A DNA stretch of 6,510 nt from contig KL569169.1 of NCBI GenBank assembly GCA_000715635.1, positions 64,860 through 71,369 of the forward strand, given 5' to 3'. This document shows positions 1 to 5,541 of the stretch, one piece after another (position 1 is the stretch's first letter; each line of letters opens with the position of its first letter). Source of the DNA: Streptomyces violaceus. GTDB taxonomy: Bacteria; Actinomycetota; Actinomycetes; Streptomycetales; Streptomycetaceae. The notes below the pieces were generated by a model, which was given only the letters and a program-made list of their open reading frames with translations, ran no database searches and was not told the DNA's origin. Both the position numbers and the translations under genes were made by a program.

Positions 1-1043
1 GGGTACATCGGCAGCGAGAAGATCTCCTTCGCCAGCCGCTCGGTCACCGGCAGATCGCCCTCGTGGTAGCCGAGGTGCGCGAAGCCGGACATCGTGTGCA
101 CCGGCCAGGGGTAGCTGATGTTCAGCTCGATGTCGTACGCCTTGAGCCGTTCGATGATCCGGTCGCGCTCGGGGTGGCGGACCACGTGGACGTAGTGGAC
201 GTGATCATTGCCCAGCGCGTTCGCGGGCAGGACCAGGCCGGTGTCCCCCAGCCCCTCCGCATAGCGTCGCGCCACGCGCCGCCGGCCCTCGATGTAGGTG
301 TCGAGGCGCCGTAGCTTGCGGCGGAGGATCTCGGCCTGGACCTCGTCGAGGCGGCTGTTGTGCCCGGGAGTCTGGACAACGTAGTACCTGTCCTCCATGC
401 CGTAGTAGCGCAGCCGGCGCAGCTCCGCGTCGGTGCCGGAGTCGCGGGTGACCACCGCGCCGCCGTCGCCGTACGCCCCGAGGACCTTCGTCGGGTAGAA
501 GGAGAAGGCCGCCGCGTCGCCCATGGTCCCGGCGAGCCTGCCGTGGTGGCGGGCTCCGTGGGCCTGGGCGCAGTCCTCCAGGACCTTCAGGCCGTGGCGC
601 TCGGCGAACGCGGTCACCGCGGCCATGTCGACGCACTGCCCGTACAGGTGCACCGGCACGATCGCCGTGGTCCGCTCGGTGAGCGCGCCCTCGAGCAGGT
701 CGGTGCGCATGAGGTAGTCCTCCTCGCGCACGTCGACGAAGACCGGCCGGGCTCCCACGGCGTCGATGGCCAGGACCGTGGGGGCCGCCGTGTTGGACAC
801 CGTGAGCACGTCGTCGCCCGGCTTCACGCCGAGCGCCTGGAGGCCGAGGACGAGGGCGTTGGTGCCGTTGTCGACGCCGACGCAGTGCGGCTGCCCGTGG
901 TAGGCGGCGAACTCCTGCTCGAAGCGGGAGACGCTCTCCCCGAGGACGAGCTGACCGGACTGGAACACCGTGTCGACGGCGTCGAGGAGTTCCTCGCGCT
1001 CCTCGGCGTACTCCCGCAGATAGTCCCAGACGTAGGTGGTCAT
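1..1043 (-). CDS. NDP-deoxysugar aminotransferase, DegT/DnrJ/EryC1/StrS family (C-terminus cut by window edge)
   Basis: A PLP-dependent transaminase that would put an amino group on a TDP-linked keto-deoxysugar in the cytoplasm. I translated the frame by hand: 347 codons without a stop, entering the left edge, so roughly 20-30 residues are missing. It starts MTTYVWDYL, as I recall for 3-aminotransferases of the DnmJ (daunosamine) type. Visible motifs are DNGTNA (58-63), [12 protein letters not shown] (83-94), PVHLYGQ (130-136), EDCAQAHGA (156-164, with the PLP-contacting Asp157), [16 protein letters not shown] (181-196, Schiff-base Lys186) and [10 protein letters not shown] (228-237). Lys186 shows a true transaminase, not the related 3-dehydratases, which have His there. 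The ATG overlaps the methyltransferase stop as ATGA, indicating translational coupling. C-3 amination is inferred from family resemblance; C-4 amination (as for forosamine) is the alternative. Family confidence is high, regiochemistry moderate. Confidence 0.93.
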   Translation of the reverse strand, partial: MTTYVWDYLREYAEEREELLDAVDTVFQSGQLVLGESVSRFEQEFAAYHGQPHCVGVDNGTNALVLGLQALGVKPGDDVLTVSNTAAPTVLAIDAVGARPVFVDVREEDYLMRTDLLEGALTERTTAIVPVHLYGQCVDMAAVTAFAERHGLKVLEDCAQAHGARHHGRLAGTMGDAAAFSFYPTKVLGAYGDGGAVVTRDSGTDAELRRLRYYGMEDRYYVVQTPGHNSRLDEVQAEILRRKLRRLDTYIEGRRRVARRYAEGLGDTGLVLPANALGNDHVHYVHVVRHPERDRIIERLKAYDIELNISYPWPVHTMSGFAHLGYHEGDLPVTERLAKEIFSLPMY

Positions 1044-1768
1044 CGCCCGGACACCTCCCGCTCCTTGACTCCGACGAAGAGGCCGCGGCCGGTCGGCGGG
1101 CCCGGCTGGTACGTGACGGAGCAGCCGGCGTCCTTGAACGCCTGCTCGTACTCCTCACGCGTGAACAGGGTCAGTACGTCGATCTCGGTGAAGGTCCGGA
1201 TGCCCGACGGCTCGCCGACGAGGAACTGGACCTCCATCCGGGTCGCCCGCCCCTGGAGGGTGGAGTGGGAGATCCGGGCGACGGTCCTCTCGCCCTCGCG
1301 GGCCAGGTCCCCGGCCACGAACCCCTCCTTGAACTGCTCGGGGAACCACCAGGGTTCGATGATCAGTGCGCCTCCGGGCTCGAGGTGACGGGCCATCGAG
1401 GCCACGGCGGAGCGCATCTCCTCGACGCTGCCCAGATAGCCGATGGCGCAGAACATGCAGGTGACGACGGAGTACCGGCGCCCGAGGTCGAAGTCGCGCA
1501 TGTCGCCCTCGTGGATGGTCAGGCCGGGCCACCGCTCGAGCGCCAGATCACGCATCGGCGCCGCGATCTCCAGGCCCTCCGCCGTGGCGAAGAGCTTGCT
1601 GAAGGGGCCGAGATGGGCGGCGGTGCCACAGGCCACGTCGAGCAGCGTGTCGGCGCCCGGGGCGTGCCGGCGTGCCACGGCCGCGATGTCCTCGGCCTCC
1701 GCCGCCCAGTCCTTGCCCCGGCTGCGGTACACCGTCTCGTAGACCTCGGCGAGGTCGGTGCTGTACAT
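1040..1768 (-). CDS. NDP-aminodeoxysugar N,N-dimethyltransferase (DesVI/TylM1/SpnS type)
   Basis: A 242-residue SAM-dependent methyltransferase that would methylate the sugar amine twice, using the product of the adjacent aminotransferase. The length fits DesVI and TylM1 (about 237 residues). Visible features: N-terminal [14 protein letters not shown] followed by RGKDW; SAM motif [12 protein letters not shown] (42-52); acidic ribose contact in GLE (Glu67); GDMRDF (88-93); EPWWFPEQF (138-146); ATRMEV (175-180); and a C-terminal GRGLFVGV (227-234), all typical of this subfamily. The start at 1768 is supported by GAGGAG a few bases upstream, in the 14-bp gap after the cyclase stop. The same frame is open upstream to 2290, but that stretch is Arg/Pro-rich and lies inside the cyclase gene. 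The stop overlaps the aminotransferase ATG. A dimethylamino rather than free or monomethyl amino sugar is inferred from subfamily. Confidence 0.94.
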   Translation of the reverse strand: MYSTDLAEVYETVYRSRGKDWAAEAEDIAAVARRHAPGADTLLDVACGTAAHLGPFSKLFATAEGLEIAAPMRDLALERWPGLTIHEGDMRDFDLGRRYSVVTCMFCAIGYLGSVEEMRSAVASMARHLEPGGALIIEPWWFPEQFKEGFVAGDLAREGERTVARISHSTLQGRATRMEVQFLVGEPSGIRTFTEIDVLTLFTREEYEQAFKDAGCSVTYQPGPPTGRGLFVGVKEREVSGR

Positions 1769-1782
1769 GGTTTCTCCTCGAG

Positions 1783-2583
1783 TCAGGGGCTGGTCAGGGG
1801 GGCCTGGTCGTCGACGAGGGCGACCGCGCGCGCCCAGCCGGCCCCGGCGCCGGCGATCTTCACCGGGAAGCAGGCCACCTGGAAGCCGTACGGCGCGGGC
1901 AGCTCCTCGAGGCCCGCGAGCCGCTCGATCTGGCAGTACTCCCGATGGCGTCCGGCGACATGGGCCGGCCAGAGCACGGCGGGGTCCCCGGTCCGCCGGT
2001 ACTCGGCGATGATCGTGGTGAACGGCGCGTCCAGGCTGAACGCGTCGGTGCCGACCACCCGGATGCCCGCGTCGAGCAGGAAGGCGATGGCACTCGCGTC
2101 GAGACCGACGAAGTCGGTGAAGTACCGGCTCGTGCCGGACCATGCGGCGGCGCCGGTGTGCAGGAGCACGATGTCGGACGGGGCGAGCGTGTAGCCGATC
2201 CGGTCGAGTTCCTTGCGCAGGTCCGCCGCGTCGACCACGCCGGCCTCGCGGCCCCGGACGTCCAGGACGACTCCGGGGGCGAGGAACCACTCCAGCGGCA
2301 TCGCGTCGATGTGCCGGGGCACGCCGGTGCCGTACGTCGTCCGGGAGCCGTAGTGCGAGGGCGCGTCGACGTGCGTGCCGGTGTGGGTGGTCAGACTCAG
2401 CCGGTCCAGCGAGAGGAACTCGCCGTCGGGCAGGTCGTCGGGGTCGAACTCGATGTCGAAGTGGCGCCGCATCTCGTCGCGCATGTGCAGCGCGCCCTCG
2501 CGTGGGGACATCACCTCGTGGACCACCGGGTCCGGTTCGAACGAGCCGGCGTCCACCGGCGAGGACAGGTCAATGATGCGCAC
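1783..2583 (-). CDS. PF04199 cyclase-family protein (kynurenine formamidase-like metal hydrolase fold)
   Basis: A 266-residue protein of the 'putative cyclase' family, whose biochemically known members are metal-dependent kynurenine formamidases; homologues also occur in aromatic polyketide clusters, where they are usually called cyclases. The signature HTGTHVDAPSHYG is at 67-79 and supplies the metal and catalytic residues His67, His71, Asp73 and His77. Other family motifs are N-terminal RIIDLSSPV, GVVLDVRG (104-111), DIVLLHTG (137-144), VGTDAFSLD (177-185) and IERLAGLEELP (219-229). I chose the GTG at 2583: AGGAGG ends 5 bases before it, while the in-frame GTG at 2589 lies inside that ribosome site. 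A longer frame to 2769 would add a low-complexity Arg/Pro-rich leader and run through the promoter repeats. It is first in a three-gene operon with two sugar genes. The substrate is unknown: polyketide ring closure, lactone or amide hydrolysis are all possible. Confidence 0.88.
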   Translation of the reverse strand: MRIIDLSSPVDAGSFEPDPVVHEVMSPREGALHMRDEMRRHFDIEFDPDDLPDGEFLSLDRLSLTTHTGTHVDAPSHYGSRTTYGTGVPRHIDAMPLEWFLAPGVVLDVRGREAGVVDAADLRKELDRIGYTLAPSDIVLLHTGAAAWSGTSRYFTDFVGLDASAIAFLLDAGIRVVGTDAFSLDAPFTTIIAEYRRTGDPAVLWPAHVAGRHREYCQIERLAGLEELPAPYGFQVACFPVKIAGAGAGWARAVALVDDQAPLTSP

Positions 2584-2588
2584 GGTCA

Positions 2589-2594
2589 CCTCCT
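2589..2594 (-). promoter_or_regulatory. Ribosome binding site that sets the cyclase start
   Basis: The minus strand reads AGGAGG, then TGACC, then GTG, then CGC. The full Shine-Dalgarno hexamer is 5 bases from the GTG at 2583 and overlaps the in-frame GTG at 2589-2587. The downstream GTG is therefore the workable start. Confidence 0.75.
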
Positions 2595-2666
2595 GGACGA
2601 CCCAGCCAGCCTGGCCGCAGCCGCTCGGAAGGCATTGGAAGACCGCTCGACGACCGCACGGCCGGC

Positions 2667-2710
2667 TCGAGCGGGATTCGACAGGGGTGCGACAGGGCTG
2701 CGTCAGGGTC
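2667..2710 (+). promoter_or_regulatory. Putative SARP activator binding site: four heptamers at 11-bp period
   Basis: Four 11-base units follow each other without a gap: TCGAGCG+GGAT (2667), TCGACAG+GGGT (2678), GCGACAG+GGCT (2689) and GCGTCAG+GGTC (2700). Streptomyces antibiotic regulatory proteins (ActII-ORF4, DnrI and relatives) bind direct repeats of TCGAGXX-like heptamers spaced by 11 bp, one helical turn, overlapping the -35 region. The first unit matches that consensus best and later ones drift. A further TCGACGA lies at 2647, out of register. The site could drive the plus-strand SnoaL/SDR operon, the minus-strand operon, or both. The repeats are seen directly; binding by a SARP is inference, and no SARP gene is in this window. 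Confidence 0.62.
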
Positions 2711-2783
2711 GGGCATCGAGGACCGGCGCGCGGGGCCGGGCTCGGAGGACCGACACGCAGGACCGTCACAGGGGAGGCCGTTC

Positions 2784-3191
2784 GTGAACAGCACCGACAT
2801 CCAGCAGTTCTACGCCCGCCACATGCAGTTGCTCGACGGCGGTGCCGCCGAGGCGTGGGCCGGCACGTTCACACCCGACGCCGTCTTCGCGGCCCCGTCG
2901 ATGACGGAGCCCGTCCGGGGCCGGGACGGCATCGCCGCCGGCGCGCGGGCGGCGGTCGAGGGGCGGGCCGCGGCCGGGGAGGTGCACCGCCACTGGGTGA
3001 CCATGACGACCGCCCGGAGCACCGGCGCCGGGATCGAGGCCGTCTCGTACGTGCAGATCCTCGCGACCCCGCGGGGCGGCGCCCCGCGCGTGCACCTGTC
3101 CTGCGTGATGCGCGACCGGCTGGTCCGGCGGGACGGCGAACTGCTCGTGGCGGAGCGGCACATCACCCGGGACAACCGGCCGGCGGGCTGA
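2784..3191 (+). CDS. Stand-alone SnoaL-like (NTF2-fold) polyketide cyclase/tailoring protein
   Basis: A 135-residue single-domain protein of the SnoaL-like NTF2-fold superfamily, whose members act as ring cyclases (SnoaL, AknH), hydratases or dehydratases in aromatic polyketide pathways. The N-terminus is DIQQFYARHMQLLD (5-18), followed by AEAWAGTFTPDAVFA (22-36), EPVRGRD (42-48) and a C-terminal sheet region with VHLSCVMRDRL (103-113). His104 and Asp111 are kept in the paralogous domain fused to the aromatase at 4175-5533, so they are candidate active-site residues. Over residues 7-48 the two copies match at 26 of 42 positions without gaps. The GTG start is supported by GGGGAGG six bases upstream. 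It is first in a two-gene plus-strand operon with an SDR. The reaction cannot be assigned; intramolecular aldol ring closure is the family precedent. The fold assignment is good, the function moderate. Confidence 0.85.
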   Translation: MNSTDIQQFYARHMQLLDGGAAEAWAGTFTPDAVFAAPSMTEPVRGRDGIAAGARAAVEGRAAAGEVHRHWVTMTTARSTGAGIEAVSYVQILATPRGGAPRVHLSCVMRDRLVRRDGELLVAERHITRDNRPAG

Positions 3192-3231
3192 CCTCGACCC
3201 GGCTTCGAGCCCTCGTCAGTAGCGTCCCGGC

Positions 3232-3978
3232 ATGACTCCTAGGACTGTGATCATCACTGGTGGAGGCACCGGCATCGGCCGTGCGACGGCCCGCCGCTTC
3301 GCCGGGCAGGGAGACCGTGTCCTGGTCGTGGGCCGCACCGCCGCCGCCCTCGACGAGACGGCCGAGGGCCACGACGGCATCCGCACCCTCGTGGCGGACA
3401 TCACCGAGCCGGGGGCCGGCGAGACGGTGGTGGAGGCCGCGCTGCAGGCGTTCGGGCGGGTGGACGTGCTGGTCAACAACGCCGGTACCGGCACGTTCGC
3501 GCCGCTCGCCAAACTCGACCGGGCCGCGACCGAGCACCAGGTCGCCGTCAACCTGATCGCGCCGGCCTTCGTGGCGCAGGCCGCGCTGGACGCCCTGGAG
3601 GCGACCGGCGGCACCATCGTCAACGTCAGCTCGGCCGGCTCGCTGGGCATCCAGGGGTTCCCCGACAACTCCGTCTACTGGGCCACGAAGTCGGCGCTGA
3701 ACCACTTCACCCGCACCTGGGCCGTCGAGCTGGCGCCGCGCGGTATCCGGGTGGTGTCGGTCGCCCCGGGCGTGACCGACACCGGCATCGGGGAGCGCGT
3801 CGGCATGTCAGCCGAGGAGTACCAGGGGTTCCTCGGACAGCTCGCCGAACGGATCCCGCTCGGACGGGTGGCCAGGGCCGAGGACGTGGCCTGGTGGATC
3901 ACCGCGCTGGCCGACCCGGAAGGCCGCTACATGACGGGCGCGGTCGTCCCGGTCGACGGCGGTCTCTCCCTCACCTGA
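3232..3978 (+). CDS. Classical SDR-family NAD(P)-dependent oxidoreductase, probable tailoring ketoreductase
   Basis: A 248-residue classical short-chain dehydrogenase/reductase. The cofactor motif TGGGTGIG is at 9-16, Arg35 after the second strand suggests NADP(H), NNAG is at 82-85, SSAG at 133-136 (catalytic Ser probably 134), YWATK at 149-153 (Tyr149, Lys153), VAPG at 177-180, and a C-terminal VDGG at 241-244. The Ser-Tyr spacing is about two residues longer than usual. It differs clearly from the ActIII-like ketoreductase at 5542-6345, lacking that family's GRxGGG and GGLGNY motifs, so it is probably a later reductase on the polyketide skeleton; a sugar ketoreductase is less likely. It follows the SnoaL-like gene by 40 bp. 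The ATG at 3232 has no strong ribosome site; an in-frame GTG at 3247 is an alternative start. The substrate is not predictable from sequence. Confidence 0.88.
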   Translation: MTPRTVIITGGGTGIGRATARRFAGQGDRVLVVGRTAAALDETAEGHDGIRTLVADITEPGAGETVVEAALQAFGRVDVLVNNAGTGTFAPLAKLDRAATEHQVAVNLIAPAFVAQAALDALEATGGTIVNVSSAGSLGIQGFPDNSVYWATKSALNHFTRTWAVELAPRGIRVVSVAPGVTDTGIGERVGMSAEEYQGFLGQLAERIPLGRVARAEDVAWWITALADPEGRYMTGAVVPVDGGLSLT

Positions 3979-4067
3979 CCGCTCCCTCGCCCGACCGCTC
4001 GGACTGCCAGGCCGCGCCGACAGCCTGACGGCACGGACAGCCGGGTCGCCTGCCGCCAGGCCACACG

Positions 4068-4093
4068 GAGGTCCGGGCCGCAGCCCGGACCTC
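4068..4093. terminator. Hairpin in the convergent intergenic gap
   Basis: Perfect 11-bp inverted repeat, GAGGTCCGGGC at 4068-4078 pairing with GCCCGGACCTC at 4083-4093, around a 4-base CGCA loop. It lies 90 bp after the SDR stop and 18 bp before a larger hairpin. There is no T-tract, as is usual in high-GC actinomycetes. A terminator role is inferred from position and stability. Confidence 0.55.
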
Positions 4094-4110
4094 ACGGACA
4101 TCCGGACCGT

Positions 4111-4153
4111 ACGACGACGGGCCGCACCTTCGATGGGTGCGGCCCGTCGTCGT
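4111..4153. terminator. Strong bidirectional terminator hairpin between convergent operons
   Basis: Perfect 18-bp inverted repeat: ACGACGACGGGCCGCACC at 4111-4128 pairs with its exact complement at 4136-4153, with a 7-base loop (TTCGATG; one more T-G wobble pair is possible). It sits 133 bp after the plus-strand SDR stop and 21 bp after the aromatase stop on the minus strand, so it can end both convergent transcripts. No U-tract follows on either side. The rest of the gap (3979-4174) is GC-rich and shows no gene. Confidence 0.8.
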
Positions 4154-4174
4154 CCGTGCCCGGCGGGCGGCGGC

Positions 4175-5533
4175 TCAGACGCCGTCGTGTTCGACCCTGC
4201 GGTGACGCACCAGCCAGCCGTCGCCGTGCGGCACCAGTTCGTCCTCGCACACCGCGCTCAGGTGCAGCCTGGCCGGTCCCCCGGCCGGGGTGACCAGGAC
4301 CTGCGCGTAGCAGCGGGTGCTCAGGGAGCCGGCGGGCCCGGGCACGACGGTGAGCATGGAGAACACATGCCGCCGCTGCTCCGGTGTGTCCGCCGTCCGC
4401 TCCAGGTTGCGGCGTACGGCGGCGGCCACGGCGTCCCGGCCGCGCAGGGGCTCGGGGACGATGTTCTGCGCGAAGACGCCGTCCTCGGTGAACGTCCGGG
4501 CCCACTCCTCGGCCCGCCGCTCGTCGAGGAGCCGCATCTGCCCGGCGTAGAACTGCTGCACGGCGACGTACGTCTCGGCGGGGACCGGCTCGGTGCCGCG
4601 CAGCCGCTCGGCGTGGCCGGCCGCGCACCGCAGCGTCGTCAGGCTGTTGCGGCCGAGGGCCTCACGGATCATGGTGCGGGCGGCGGCGACGTCCGCGTCC
4701 GGACCGAGGACGGTGGTCACGGCGTCCGGCTCGATCCGTACGGTGTGCCGGGAGGTGACGGTGCAGCCCTTGTCGTCCTCCTCGAAGATCCACTCGCCGG
4801 TGTGGGCGGCCATCAGCGCAGGTGTCCGGATCTGCTTGTAGACGATCCGCTCGGCGGGGAAGCAGACGCGCACCGAACGGGTGGTGTGGGTCGCGCCGTC
4901 GGCGGTGAGCGTGTCCATCTCCAGGATCTGCTCGTTCGGGGTGTCCTCGGTGAGGACGACCCGGGCGACGTGCGGCAGCCGCTCCGTCCAGCGGTCGGCC
5001 GCGCGGATGAACTCGTACGCGTCCTTCGCCGAGCCGTCGACGCGCACGCTGTCGTCGAACGTGAAGGTGAGCTCCGGGTCCGCGTCCTCCACACCCCGGC
5101 GCAGGGCCTCGAGTTCGGACCCGGTGTTGGTGTCGATGGCCCGGCGGATCCACTCGACGTGCTCGGGGTCGTCGTCCACGGCGGTGAACGCGTGGGTGAA
5201 CCGCACCCGGGTCCCCTTGTCGCCGAGCGGCTCCAGCAGCCACTCGCCGCTCATGCTCCGCACCGGCGCCCGCGACTCCTCCTGCCGGAACGTCACCCGT
5301 GATCCGGCCCGGTCCAGTTCGCGGCGCGAGGTCCAGCTCTTGACCTCGTCGTTGGCCGTCGCCCAGATCCTCAGCCGCTCCTGCCGGTCGTCGCCCTCGA
5401 GGCGCTCGACGTGCACGCTCGGCGGGAAGTGCACCGGCCAGCGGGAGGCCTCGGCGACCAGGTCGAACACCGCCTCAGCCGGGGCCCGCACCTCGATCTC
5501 GTGGACGGTGGTGTGCACGGTCTCGTCCGACAT
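4175..5533 (-). CDS. Didomain aromatase/cyclase fused to a C-terminal SnoaL-like domain
   Basis: A 452-residue, three-part protein. Residues about 5-150 and 155-310 are two SRPBCC/START-type domains of the ActVII/BexL/StfQ didomain aromatase/cyclase family, which closes and aromatizes the first ring after C-9 ketoreduction. Visible family features are APAEAVFDLVAEASRWP (17-33), SWTSRREL (66-73), HVEWIRRAIDTNTGSEL (125-141) and, in the second half, RWTERLPHVA (181-190), EMDTLT (205-210) and GEWIFEED (246-253). Family members are usually about 310-320 residues. Here a further domain (about 322-452) follows a short linker, with QQFYAGQMRLLD (326-337), AEEWARTFTEDGVFA (341-355) and LHLSAVCEDEL (423-433), clearly paralogous to the protein at 2784-3191. 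The frame is continuous. The ATG at 5533 has GGAG upstream, overlapping the ketoreductase stop, so the two are coupled. The fused domain probably acts on the next ring or the same intermediate (inference). Confidence 0.93.
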   Translation of the reverse strand: MSDETVHTTVHEIEVRAPAEAVFDLVAEASRWPVHFPPSVHVERLEGDDRQERLRIWATANDEVKSWTSRRELDRAGSRVTFRQEESRAPVRSMSGEWLLEPLGDKGTRVRFTHAFTAVDDDPEHVEWIRRAIDTNTGSELEALRRGVEDADPELTFTFDDSVRVDGSAKDAYEFIRAADRWTERLPHVARVVLTEDTPNEQILEMDTLTADGATHTTRSVRVCFPAERIVYKQIRTPALMAAHTGEWIFEEDDKGCTVTSRHTVRIEPDAVTTVLGPDADVAAARTMIREALGRNSLTTLRCAAGHAERLRGTEPVPAETYVAVQQFYAGQMRLLDERRAEEWARTFTEDGVFAQNIVPEPLRGRDAVAAAVRRNLERTADTPEQRRHVFSMLTVVPGPAGSLSTRCYAQVLVTPAGGPARLHLSAVCEDELVPHGDGWLVRHRRVEHDGV

Positions 5534-5541
5534 GGCTCTCC

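Larger units (their letters stand above)
2584..2783. promoter_or_regulatory. Divergent promoter region between the cyclase/sugar operon and the SnoaL/SDR operon
   Basis: About 200 bp separate the two divergent first genes, so promoters for both operons should lie here. I see no clear TANNNT -10 with a TTGACA-like -35 on either strand. That suits weak, activator-dependent promoters rather than strong housekeeping ones. The middle holds the 11-bp tandem heptamers described separately. The right end holds three copies of AGGACCG (starting near 2719, 2746 and 2759) at irregular spacing, and a ribosome site GGGGAGG at 2771-2777 for the GTG at 2784. Open frames crossing this stretch are composition artefacts. 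Confidence 0.65.

Noticed and set aside
205..1158. Minus-strand frame overlapping the aminotransferase
   Set aside because: Low-complexity Arg/Pro-rich translation. The true aminotransferase frame, confirmed by hand translation from 1043 to the left edge, carries all family motifs.
2667..2710. Short tandem repeat as a CRISPR or minisatellite
   Set aside because: The units are 11 bases with degenerate sequence and no spacers. The period and core fit an activator site far better.
2584..2769. Extended N-terminus for the PF04199 protein, starting at 2769
   Set aside because: The extra residues are unlike the family and would run through the 11-bp repeats and the promoter. AGGAGG at 2589-2594 fixes the start at 2583.
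1672..2787. Long plus-strand open frame (371 codons) opposite the cyclase and methyltransferase genes, and similar long frames at 360-1388, 1265-2194 and 4133-5302
   Set aside because: Their translations are Arg/Gly/Ala/Pro-rich with no recognisable motifs, and they lie antisense to genes with clear family signatures. Such open antisense frames are expected at this GC content.
3192..3231. Separate promoter for the SDR gene
   Set aside because: The gap after the SnoaL-like stop is only 40 bp, with no -10/-35 pattern or hairpin that I can see; read-through from the upstream gene is simpler.
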